Shown: positions 21,651 through 30,420 of the stretch, in pieces
Layout: every line of letters begins with the position of its first letter
How positions within the stretch are numbered: the first letter of the stretch is position 1
NCBI GenBank assembly: GCA_963575745.1
Contig: CAUYUJ010002766.1
Coordinates: 25,001 to 72,500, forward strand
Direction: 5' to 3'
DNA from: Prorocentrum cordatum
Taxonomy: Eukaryota > Sar > Dinophyceae > Prorocentrales > Prorocentraceae
DNA: 47,500 bases
The notes under the pieces: generated by a model
The model's database searches: none
Told to the model about the DNA's origin: nothing
The model's input: the letters and a program-made list of their open reading frames with translations, nothing else
Translations under genes and position numbers: made by a program

Positions 21651-22200
21651 CTGCCGCTGGCACTGCGACTGTCATCGCGAATGCGACTGCGACTGTGAGA
21701 ACAGCAGAACTCTACAACTGGATTATCATCTGAATCTTAAGGGGAATGCTTCCATACATGCTTCTACACATCGCTGTTAGGTTGCTTTGCCGGGATATTG
21801 TGGCTTTCGCCTCAGCGCCGCGCACATTCGCCATAAGAGCTTACAACCGTTTCGAGGAGTCTCATGGTTAACGTCCCAGAAATGGCGTTTTGGCACGATG
21901 ACGGAATGTCAGGTCGCAACAGTCACGTTGATTCGCAGCGTTCAAGTCCCAGGAATGGCATTCTGGTACGATTCTGGATCGTCAAGGCGCAAGATTGGCG
22001 GTGATTCCCGGCGCTGGCATCCCAGAAATGATGTTCTGGCGCAGTTCCGGGTTTTAAACGGTTGTCTTCCAACGGGGCACTTCCCTCAATGAAAATGAAT
22101 CCTTGTATGGGGCCTATGCAGAGGGAACTTGGAGGGAGGGCTGATTGCAACATCGCTGATGAGTCTTGAGGTGTACACTGGTCCTCTCCCTGCTCCTCCT
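21651..22200. repeat. Diverged relatives of the 83-bp and 73-bp repeats
   Basis: Phrases CCCAGAAATGGCGTTTTGG, CCCAGGAATGGCATTCTGG and CCCAGAAATGATGTTCTGG occur at about 21876, 21948 and 22020 (period about 72), matching the CCCAGAACTCCATTCC part of the 73-bp repeat. No gene is seen. Confidence 0.55.
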
Positions 22201-22338
22201 CCGCTGGTGATGACCATCATCAGCATCATCATCATCACCAGCAGCAGCAGCTTCATCATCATCAGCAGCATCAGCATCACCAGCAGCATCACCAGCAGCC
22301 TACTCATCATTTCATCATCATCATCATCATCATCATCC

Positions 22339-22389
<51 letters not shown>

Positions 22390-22432
22390 ACATCACCATC
22401 ACCATCACCATCACCATCACCATCATCATCAC

Positions 22433-22470
<38 letters not shown>

Positions 22471-22552
22471 GCATCAGCATCAGCATCAGCATCACCATCA
22501 CCATCATCACCATCATCATCAGCATCGTCCTCCTCATCCAGCATCATCATCG

Positions 22553-22615
<63 letters not shown>

Positions 22616-22710
22616 CCATCATTATCCTCCTCCTCCTCCTCCTCCTCCTCCTCCTCCTCCTCCTCTGCCACCTCCGCCTCCGCCTCCTCCTCCTCCTCCG
22701 AGGCTCGAGG
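22201..22710. repeat. CAT/CAC then CTC microsatellite
   Basis: Long (CAT)n with CAC and CAG interruptions, then (CTC)n from about 22628. Confidence 0.9.
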
Positions 22711-22907
22711 CCGCGGACTGGTTCTTACTGTCCGAGCGAATCCATCACCCCCTCCCCTCCTCTCCAGCAGCAGGCCCTCGCTAGGGAACGCGGGCGCGGG
22801 GGCTGTAAATGAAGGGGCCCTGGGACACACAAATAACAGGATTCCCCATATTTCCCCATATTTTCTAGGTTTTTGTTCCCCCCCCCCCCACTTCCCATAT
22901 TTTCCCA

Positions 22908-25400
22908 CGCCGAATCTGCGCCGAATCTGTGTCTCCCGCGCCCTGGAGCACCCCGCCAACAGGGGGAGCGCAGGAAGGAGCGCGGGACACACAGATTCTG
23001 GCCTGGGATCGGCCAGTGCGCGCCGAATCTGCGTCTCCCGCGCCCCGGAGCACCCCGCCAGCAGGGGGAGCGCAGGAGGGAGCGCGGGAGACACAGATTC
23101 TGGCCTGGAATCGGCCAGTGCGCGCCGAATCTGTGTCTCCCGCGGGGGAGCGCAGGAGGGAGCGCGGGAGACATAGCTTCCGTCCTGGAATCGGCCAGTG
23201 CGCGCCGAATCTGTGTCTCCCGCGCCCTGGAGCACCCCGCCAACAGGGGGAGCGCAGGAGGGAGCGCGGGAGACACAGATTCCGGCCTGGAATCGGCCAG
23301 TGCGCGCCGAATCTGTGTCTCCCGCGCCCTGGATCGCAGGACGGAGCGCGTGCCTGGAATCGGCCAGAATCTGTGTCTCCCGCGCCCTGGAGCACCCCGC
23401 CAACAGGGGGAGCGCAGGAGGGAGCGCGGGAGACACAGCTTCCGGCCTGGAATCGGCCAGTGCGCGCCGAATCTGTGTCTCCCGCGCCCTGGGGCACCCC
23501 GCCAACAGGGGGAGCGCAGGAGGGAGCGCGGGAGACACAGCTTCCGGCCTGGAATCGGCCAGTGCGCGCCGAATCTGTGTCTCCCGCGCCCTGGAGCACC
23601 CCGCCAACAGGGGGAGCGCAGGAGGGAGCGCGGGAGACACAGCTTCCGGCCTGGAATCGGCCAGTGCGCGCCGAATTGTGTCTCCGCGCCCGGGAGCACC
23701 CCCCAACAGGGGGAGCGCAGGAGGGAGCGCGGGAGACACAGCTTCCGTCCTGGAATCGGCCAATGCGCGCCGAATCTGTGTCTCCCGCGCCCTGGAGCAC
23801 CCCGCCAACAGGGGGAGCGCAGGAGGGAGCGCGGGAGACACAGCTTCCGGCCTGGAATCGGCCAGTGCGCGCCGAATCTGTGTCTCCCGCGGGCTCACCC
23901 ATGCGGGTCCTTCGAAGCGGGAGCGAAAAAACGGGGACGCGCAGGGGGGAGCGTGGGAGGACACAGCTTTCCCGGCCTGGAATCGGCCAGTGCCGCGCCC
24001 GAATCTGTCTCCCGCGCCCTGGGGTACCCCGCCAACAGGGGGAGCGCAGGAGGGAGCGCGGGAGACACACATTCGGCCTGCGATCGGCCATTGCGCGCCG
24101 AATCTGTCTCCCGCGCCCTGGGGCACCCCGCCAACAGGGGGAGCGCAGGAGGGAGCGCGGGAGACACAGCTCGGCCTGGAATCGGCCATTGCGTGCCGAA
24201 TCTGTCTCCCGCGCCCAGGGCCCCCCGCCAACAGGGGAGCGCATGGGAGCGCGGGAGACACAGCTGCCTGGAATCGGCCATTGCGTGCCGAATCTGTGTC
24301 TCCCGCGCCCTGGAGTCACCCGCAACAGGGGGAGCGCAGGAGGGAGCGCGGGAATCGGCCAGTGCATTGTGTCAGCCCGCACCAGGGGGAGCGCAGGAGG
24401 GAGCGGGGAGCACAGCTTCGGCCTGGAATCGGCCAGTGGCGCCGAATCTGTGCTCCCGCGCCCTGGAGCACCGCCAAACAGGGGGGCGCAGGAGGAGCGC
24501 GGGAGACCAGCTTCCGGCTGGAATCGGCCAGTGCGCGCAGAATCTGTGTCTCCCGCGCCCTGGGGCACCCCGCCAACAGGGGGAGCGCAGGAGGGAGCGC
24601 GGGAGATACAGATTCCGGCCTGGAATCGGCCAGTGCGCGCCGAATACGTGTCTCCCGCGCCCTGGAGCACCCCGCCAACAGGGGGAGCGCAGGAGGGAGC
24701 GCGGGAGACACAGCTTCCGGCCTGGAATCGGCCAGCGCGCGCCGAATATGTGTCTCCCGCGCCCTGGAGCACCCCGCCAACAGGGGAAGCGCAGGAGGGA
24801 GCGCGGGAGACACAGCTTCCGTCCTGAACATCGGCCAGTGCGCGCCCCCCGAATCTGTGTGTCTCCCGCGCCCGGAGCACCCGCCAAACAGGGGGAGCGC
24901 AGGGGAGCCGGGAGAAACAGCTTCCGGCCGGAAATCGGCAGTGCGCGCCGAATCTGTGTTCCACGCGCCCTGGAGCACCCCGCCAACAGGGAGGGAGCGC
25001 CGGGAGACACAGTTTCCGTCCTGACATCGGCCAGTGCGCGCCGAATCTGTGTCTCCCGCGCCCTGGGGCACCCCGCCAACAGGGGGAGCGCAGGAGGGAG
25101 CGCGGGAGACACAGCTTCCGGCCTGGAATCGGCCAGTGCGCGCCGAATCTGCGTCTCCCGCGCCCTGGAGCACCCCGCCAACAGGGGGAGCGCAGGAGAC
25201 ACCGCGGGAGACACAGCTTCCGTCCTGACATCGGCCAGTGCGCGCCGAATCTGTGTCTCCCGCGCCCTGGAGCACCCCGCCAACAGGGGGAGCGCAGGAG
25301 GGAGCGCGGGAGACACAGCTTCCGGCCTGGAATCGGCCATTGCGCGCCGAATCTGGGTCTCCCGCGCCCTGGAGCACCCCGCCAACAGGGGGAGCGCAGG
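22908..25400. repeat. 102-bp hairpin satellite array, left part
   Basis: About 24 unit lengths. Each unit holds GCGCGGGAGACACAG(C/A)TTC, a 26-nt loop, and the complementary GAATCTGTGTCTCCCGCGC, so it can fold into a 19-bp stem; a second small stem (CCCC...GGGG) lies in the spacer GAGCACCCCGCCAACAGGGGGAGCGC. The unit is 34 codons and free of stops in several frames, which creates very long frames on both strands. Units at 23880-24530 and 24830-25000 are full of small indels, others are nearly identical. The array continues at 41683 after the inserted retroelement. Confidence 0.92.
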
Positions 25401-25601
25401 ATATCCCCTCAAGCAGCACTGGTAAACTAAAACCTCTTGAGCCTAGTAGGCAGGGGCTCAAGAGGGGAGGAAGAGGGACGCACACGGCTCAGATGATGAC
25501 GACGACCCTTTTGCCAAAGGGGCCGTGCCGCTCCTCTGCGCTGGCGCCCGGCGCTCCACGCGCCGGCGCCGTCTTCGGCCACGCGCAGCGGGCCACGCCG
25601 C
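25401..25601 (-). repeat. Split direct repeat B2 (element 3' terminus)
   Basis: Matches 25851-26051 over 201 bp with two differences (25500 C against 25950 T; 25595 A against 26045 G). It begins ATATCCCCTCAAGCAGCACT at the satellite junction. Confidence 0.92.
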
Positions 25602-25688
25602 GCCGCCGAGGCACTGTAGTGCCAGGCGGCGCTGTAAAAGTCCAGAAAAAGGGGCGGGTAGGGAGCCCTGCGGGGCTCCCAGGGTGGG
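25602..25688 (-). other. Unique spacer between B2 and A2
   Basis: Eighty-seven bp found only once in the element, between the two internal repeat halves. No ORF or motif. Confidence 0.7.
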
Positions 25689-25850
25689 CCAGCTTGGCCT
25701 TGGAAAGGCTTGAGCCGCGGAGCGGCGGTGAAGAGAGAGGGAGAGAGAAAGGGCAAGCAAGAGGCAAGGGCAGGAGCAAGGGAACCGCAAGTGGAAGCCC
25801 GCGCCAGTTCTGGAGTCGGGGAGATCCATCAGTTTTACCAAACATCCTAG
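25689..25850 (-). repeat. Split direct repeat A2 (internal copy)
   Basis: Identical over 162 bp to the coding 5' terminus at 41521-41682. It abuts B1 at 25850/25851 (CATCCTAG then ATATCCCC), which reproduces the joint expected in the circular intermediate and is the presumed recombination site. Confidence 0.93.
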
Positions 25851-26051
25851 ATATCCCCTCAAGCAGCACTGGTAAACTAAAACCTCTTGAGCCTAGTAGG
25901 CAGGGGCTCAAGAGGGGAGGAAGAGGGACGCACACGGCTCAGATGATGATGACGACCCTTTTGCCAAAGGGGCCGTGCCGCTCCTCTGCGCTGGCGCCCG
26001 GCGCTCCACGCGCCGGCGCCGTCTTCGGCCACGCGCAGCGGGCCGCGCCGC
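25851..26051 (-). repeat. Split direct repeat B1 (internal copy)
   Basis: Counterpart of the 3' terminus B2; identity is lost after 26051 as it passes into the 3' untranslated part of the element. Confidence 0.92.
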
Positions 26052-26740
26052 CTCCTTCCCCCTGCGAGCGCGCCACCACGCCGAACTGGCTGTAGTGGGA
26101 CGCGTAGCCGCCGACCTTGTCGGCGTAGAACAATCATGGCATCCGCGGCAGGCCGCCGCGTCTGCCCAGCAAGGTGGGTCCGCAGGCGCAGGGCGGCAGG
26201 CCGCCGGCGCTCGCGGTGGTTCTTCGTGCGCCCTAGGCAGCAGCCCTGGCTGGGCTGGCTGCCGGCGCCCCCGTAGCCGCCACCGCCGCCCCCCATGACG
26301 GCACTGCCGGTTGCCGGGCCGGCGCGGCGCTCTTGCCCTCAGGCGCCAGCTGCCGCCGCTCCGCGCCCAGCTGCTCGCAAGCGCAAAGTTGAGCGCGGGC
26401 GCCAGGCTGAGCTCAGCCGGCGCCGCGCTTCCGCTCGCACGGCGTATGCCGGCGGCGGTGGTTCCCACGCGCCCCGCGCGGCAGCCCTGGCTGGGCTAGC
26501 CGCCGGCGCTCCTTCGAAGCCGCCACTGCTGCCCCCTTGGCGGCACTGCCGGGTGCCATGCCGGCGCGGCGCCCGCCCACGGGCAGCATGGCCGCGGCAC
26601 GCGCCCAGCTCGTTCGCAAGTGCGAAGCTGATGCGAGCGCCAGGCTGAACTCAGCCGGCGCCGCGCGGCCGCTCGCACGGCGGTTGCCGGCGGCGGTCCA
26701 CTGCTGCCCGCTCGGCCGCTGGCCGGCGGCAGCCCGCACC
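26052..26740 (-). repeat. 3' untranslated region with 240-bp tandem duplication
   Basis: Two diverged copies of an approximately 240-bp unit lie between about 26190 and 26740: CAGCCCTGGCTGGGCT at 26241 and 26482, and GCCAGGCTGA(G/A)CTCAGCCGG at 26401 and 26639. Very GC-rich (GCCGGCGCCGCG). I do not support the short frames in it. Confidence 0.7.
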
Positions 26741-29700
26741 CTAGTCACGGTGTGGCCTCTGCTCCCCTCCACGGGGCCATCCCGGTGACCCGCGGTGCCC
26801 TGACGGGGCCATCTCCCGCGTCACCTCGTTGGCCCGGCGGAAGCCCTGGGTCTCGTGCACGTACCTCACACCATTGTAGTGCACCGGGCCCATCACCCCT
26901 GCGTCGCAAAACGTCCTCTGCGGCTGCTTGGGAGGCTTATGCGCCTTGGGCGTCTGCTGCGTGGCGGCCTGCTGCACGGTTGGCTCCTGCCTACCCTCGT
27001 CCTCCTTGGCCGTCCCGCAGCAACAGCCACCAATCACCCCGATGCCTGCCGCAAGCAGCACTGCGATCGTGGCCACCACCTTCATCGCCGTCCCCACCGG
27101 GACAATGATCGCCACTGTACCCATCTGCGGCTCCCAGCGAAGCATGGCCCCTTGGGCCTTGCCGTCAACGGTTGCCACTTCTCGGCTCTGTATCTCTCCG
27201 GCTGCCGTCGTGAGCGCCGTCGCCACCAGCGCTGCACACAGCATGCCTGCGCAGGGGACGCGGATTCTGCAGCTGTTGCTGCGCCTGCGGGCCGCTCCTC
27301 TGCGCCTTCGCTGCTGCTCGCGCCGCCACGCAGCGCTCAGCAGCATGGCTGCCAGTAGTACCCCCGCTGCCATCGCCCAAGCTCCCAAGCCGACCGGGAG
27401 CACGAGGATCAGCAGATTCTGGCTCTCCGCCGGGCTGACCTTGAGCACGTAGCCGTCTGCGCTGCCAGCTGTGGCGGCGAGCGTCGTCACGGTCAGCGCT
27501 GCTCTGGGCCAAAGCGGGGTCGGGCTCCTGCCTGCACGGCGCGCGCCCTCGGCCGCATGGGCCGGCGGCGCCGTGAGCTCAGACACATCCGTCGCCATGT
27601 TGGTCGAGATGCCGCGCATGGGCTCGTGGCTCCCCCACAGGTACCCGTGAAAGCTGTCGGAGGCCCAGCGCCCGAAGCGCTGGACGCGCTGCAGGTCGTC
27701 CACGGCGTGGTACATCGCTGTCGCGCCCCCGATGCGGAGGCTGTGCGAGCCGATCTCCTCCTTCCACAGCCCGGCGGCAAGCCCTGCGATCGTCAGATAG
27801 TGCTGCACCTCCTCGCGACGAATAGGTGCTCCGCTCGCCCAGCGGAAGAGTGGGAGCTCCTCCTCGCTTCCTCGCAGCCTCTGCGGGTAGTGCCGCTCCA
27901 GCTGGCGGAGGGCTGCCACGGGGCACAGCGACGTGCCCGTCTCGTACTGATTCCTTACGCACCCCACGTTGTACTGGTCGGTCTTCGAGGAGGTGATGTG
28001 GAGCACCACCTCCACCGCGTCCTTGAAGGTGCAGGGCTGGTTGTCGCCATCGCGGCCCGTGACGTCTACTCCGCGCACAACGCGCTCTCGGCTCCATGTC
28101 TTCCCGGGCTGGATCAAGTACTCGGACGCCCTCAGCATGAAGAAGAAGGCCACCGCCACGGCGGCCCACAAGACCGCGGTGTCCATCTCGGGGAGGTCCG
28201 TCTGGTCCTTCAAGAAGCCCTGGAGCCACAGGAGCATACGGGGCGTCTCCGGCCGCTTCCTCCCGCTCGGCCCCTGGCTCCTCCGGAGGCCGGCGAGCGT
28301 GGACCAGAGACGGCCCCGGTGGAGCAGAGGGTCTGGATACCCGACCACGAGGTGGGCGAAGCGCACCGCGAACAACTTCTGCTTAACTGTCCCTTCCGTG
28401 CGCTTCAGCACCTTAGCCAACACGACGACGAAGCCCAACAGTGCCTCCTCGTTGGCGTGTCGCTCCTCGCGGTCGCGCCCCTCCAGCCAGGGCGACTCTC
28501 CTTGGGCTGCTCTGAAACTCTGCCACTGCTTCCAGCCGGTCTCGTAACCAGCGCGGGTTCCCTCGGACAGCCGCAGCATCAGCGCTTCGCGCTTCTGCTC
28601 CTCAATCCACCTGCCGTAGTCGCCCCCTCCCAGCATCGGGTGGTCCGGCAGCGCGATGGAGGCACGAGCGCGGCCCAGGGCGACCGGTTTGACCAAACCC
28701 TGGGTATCCACCTTCTTGCCCCGGTTGGGGCTCTTCTTCCGCCGTTTCCTGGGAGTGCTGACGACTGCATTCAGGTCCACCTTCTCTGCGTCGGGAGGGG
28801 GCTCGGGGCCCCGCACGAGGTCCTCCTCGATGGCAAAGAAGCGGACGCCTTGGCTCTTACGCCTCGCCTTGTGGACGTCGTCGCTCAGTACCCCAGCGTG
28901 CTGGTCGTCCTCTGTCCTGTCGGCCTTCACCTGAAGCTCGCTCCGCGCCCATGCCCTGAGCCACCGTCGGGTTGTCTCCCAGGCGGCCGACTCCGCGGGA
29001 TCGTGACAGCCGCCCGCCCGCTGGGTGGTCTGCGACAGCGCGTCCGCGGCAGCGCCCAGCACAGCCCTCGCCGTCTCTGGTGGCAGGGACCTCGCTGCTT
29101 CCCGCATCAGGGTGTTCTCGGTGTCGCCTCGGGCTCGCCGCTGCACCCATGTCGCCTCATCGCCTCCCTGCACGATCCAAACCTCTTCTGGTGACAGCGC
29201 CCTGATGCGCCCGCCACTGCGTCCTGGGACGTGGACCAGGGTTCCTCCCGGTCCGCCCGGGCCCTCAGCGGGCCAGCGAACCGTGCCGATCGGGCCGTCG
29301 ACTGAGCAGACCAGATGCCAAGTACCGGCGAGCTTGATGTGGCCGATGCCCTTGGGCAGTGTCGGGTCGGAGCCCCCGCGGGCTGCTGGGTCCCAGGTGA
29401 CGCTCCCCTCGTCGTCGAGCCAGTGGTGACCGCCTTCGCTGAGCTTATCCTTCAACGCGTGCTTCACCCCATGGGGACAGCGGCGCGCCAGCGGCATACG
29501 CATGCTCGCCAGGCTGGCGCCCGCTGGCCCCCGGCCTGCCACGATCAAGCTCCGAGCTCGAGCTGTCATGTCGCCGTAGTGGGCGCAGACGACCTCCAGG
29601 CCGTACGTGCGGTACCCCAGCTTGCGCAGCACTTTGACAACGCGGGTCAGGTCGAGCTTGCCCGGGGCATCGACTACGACGACCTGTGGCCTCGCCCGAG

Positions 29701-30121
29701 TGATGGAGGATGCCAACTTCTCGACTTCAAAACCCTTCGGGTCCAGGGACAGCGTGCACATGATCCAGTCCACCCCCGTGAGGTCGCCCGTGGTCAGTTC
29801 ACCGCCGAGCTGCTCCCAGGCTCGCCCGTAGGTCCCCAGCGGGCTCCCCAGCTCGAGGCCCCGGCGCCCTGCGAGGGCGAGGCTGCGTGGCACTGCTGCT
29901 GGGGTCCTCAGCGCCCGATGCCGGAGTGCTGACTCCACAATGGGCCCATCCTCTCCAGGTAGCCGCAGGAGGTGCTCCTTTGCCTCGGCCAGCATCTTCC
30001 CCCACTCCTCGGGCGGCTCGATGCGGGTCCACCCTTTGCGCAGGAGCTCGGAGTGGACCTTCTTGGCCTCTTCTCGCGACAGCCAGTCTGCGATGTCGTT
30101 GTGGTAAGTGCGGATGTACAG
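26741..30121 (-). CDS. Retroelement ORF, 3' part: C5-MTase-like, tyrosine recombinase, membrane tail
   Basis: 1126 codons from the frame change at about 30121 to the stop at 26741. It starts with the C-terminal end of RNase H (TYHNDIADWLSR, 30107-30072), then a C5-methyltransferase-like segment (29144-29860), a Lys/Arg-rich linker (RKRRKKSPNRGKK near 28718-28752), a tyrosine recombinase (27599-28561) and a hydrophobic tail (26999-27586) ending in a hydrophilic Pro/Gln/Lys region. The recombinase would insert the circular DNA copy. The frame is open upstream to 30268, but sequence there is the RNase H in the wrong frame, so translation most likely enters by a -1 shift or the shift is a 1-nt deletion. 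No stop or frameshift breaks the rest. Confidence 0.82.
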   Translation of the reverse strand: MYIRTYHNDIADWLSREEAKKVHSELLRKGWTRIEPPEEWGKMLAEAKEHLLRLPGEDGPIVESALRHRALRTPAAVPRSLALAGRRGLELGSPLGTYGRAWEQLGGELTTGDLTGVDWIMCTLSLDPKGFEVEKLASSITRARPQVVVVDAPGKLDLTRVVKVLRKLGYRTYGLEVVCAHYGDMTARARSLIVAGRGPAGASLASMRMPLARRCPHGVKHALKDKLSEGGHHWLDDEGSVTWDPAARGGSDPTLPKGIGHIKLAGTWHLVCSVDGPIGTVRWPAEGPGGPGGTLVHVPGRSGGRIRALSPEEVWIVQGGDEATWVQRRARGDTENTLMREAARSLPPETARAVLGAAADALSQTTQRAGGCHDPAESAAWETTRRWLRAWARSELQVKADRTEDDQHAGVLSDDVHKARRKSQGVRFFAIEEDLVRGPEPPPDAEKVDLNAVVSTPRKRRKKSPNRGKKVDTQGLVKPVALGRARASIALPDHPMLGGGDYGRWIEEQKREALMLRLSEGTRAGYETGWKQWQSFRAAQGESPWLEGRDREERHANEEALLGFVVVLAKVLKRTEGTVKQKLFAVRFAHLVVGYPDPLLHRGRLWSTLAGLRRSQGPSGRKRPETPRMLLWLQGFLKDQTDLPEMDTAVLWAAVAVAFFFMLRASEYLIQPGKTWSRERVVRGVDVTGRDGDNQPCTFKDAVEVVLHITSSKTDQYNVGCVRNQYETGTSLCPVAALRQLERHYPQRLRGSEEELPLFRWASGAPIRREEVQHYLTIAGLAAGLWKEEIGSHSLRIGGATAMYHAVDDLQRVQRFGRWASDSFHGYLWGSHEPMRGISTNMATDVSELTAPPAHAAEGARRAGRSPTPLWPRAALTVTTLAATAGSADGYVLKVSPAESQNLLILVLPVGLGAWAMAAGVLLAAMLLSAAWRREQQRRRRGAARRRSNSCRIRVPCAGMLCAALVATALTTAAGEIQSREVATVDGKAQGAMLRWEPQMGTVAIIVPVGTAMKVVATIAVLLAAGIGVIGGCCCGTAKEDEGRQEPTVQQAATQQTPKAHKPPKQPQRTFCDAGVMGPVHYNGVRYVHETQGFRRANEVTREMAPSGHRGSPGWPRGGEQRPHRD
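26999..27586 (-). other. C-terminal membrane region of the retroelement protein
   Basis: After the recombinase come three hydrophobic stretches: NLLILVLPVGLGAWAMAAGV plus LLAAMLLSAAW followed by Arg-rich RREQQRRRR; GMLCAALVATALTTAAG; and VAIIVPVGTAMKVVATIAVL plus AAGIGVIGGCCCG. Each is long enough to span a membrane and is followed or preceded by charged residues; the last ends in a Cys triplet. No envelope family is recognised. Such a tail is not usual for tyrosine-recombinase elements. Confidence 0.65.
27599..28561 (-). other. Tyrosine recombinase domain
   Basis: N-terminal SAM-like helical part (GYETGWKQWQSFRAAQGE onward) and catalytic part with all expected residues: Arg I in FFFMLRASEYL (28130-28132), Lys in SSKTDQ (27983-27985), His-x-x-Arg in HSLRIGGAT (27743-27745 and 27734-27736), Trp in FGRWASDS, and the nucleophile Tyr in HGYLWGS (27641-27643). 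The motif set is that of DIRS-order retroelement recombinases rather than a DDE integrase. Predicted active. Confidence 0.9.
29144..29860 (-). other. Divergent C5-cytosine methyltransferase-like domain
   Basis: Sits between RNase H and recombinase, the place where DIRS-type elements carry an adenine methyltransferase. The segment VDWIMCTLSLDPKG would correspond to motif IV, with only a lone Cys left of Pro-Cys; RPQVVVVDAPGKL to motif VI, without the Glu-Asn; LGYRTYGLEVVCAHYGDM then RARSLIVAGR (29531-29587) to motif VIII; and RALSPEEVWIVQGG (29162-29203) to motif IX. Overall order matches, catalytic residues look altered. Inactive or highly diverged; alternative is a chance Rossmann-like region. 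Confidence 0.5.
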
Positions 30122-30420
30122 GCGGTCGTGCTGAACCCATGGCAAGCCTCCAGGCGCTGAACAAGGCGAATGAGATGCCGTGCAAGCGGGTGCTTGGGCC
30201 GCCTCTTGGAAATCCACGACCGCACGTTCATGTTGTCGGTGACGTAGAAGACCAGCTCGCCTTGCCACTCGCTACCCCTCGCGGCAGCTAGGGCCACAAA
30301 TGCAAGCAGCTCCACGATGGCTATCGCCCAGTCCTTCTCGGCCCCTGTATGGCTCAGCACGTCCTCCAACTGGCGGAGGAGCGGGGCGGCGTCTACGGCC
30401 ATGTAGTGAGGTGGCATCGC
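30071..30420 (-). other. RNase H domain of the YR element, split by the frame change
   Basis: Acidic residues in order: Asp in YMAVDAAP (30391-30393), Glu in IVELLAF (30310-30312), Asp in YVTDNMN (30235-30237), then after the frame change Asp in NDIADWLSR (about 30086-30097). The lead-in HPLARHLIRLVQRLEACHGF and the follow-on LYIRTYHNDIADWLSR are contiguous in related proteins, so the shift falls at 30121 within GACCGCCTGTAC. Confidence 0.8.

Noticed and set aside
20267-21675. Ser-Ala-Leu-Pro-Gln repeat proteins on the minus strand
   Set aside because: Translation of the GAGGCT hexamer array only.
22908-25400. CRISPR array
   Set aside because: Whole 102-bp units are conserved including the spacer part, units are too long, no cas genes, and the sequence is eukaryotic.
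22865-25485. Very long ORFs on both strands across the left satellite
   Set aside because: They repeat one 34-residue unit, overlap on both strands and lack any domain; produced by the 3n period.
26741-29194. Plus-strand ORF 27557-29194 opposite the recombinase
   Set aside because: Antisense shadow in GC-rich sequence; the minus frame carries all recombinase catalytic residues.
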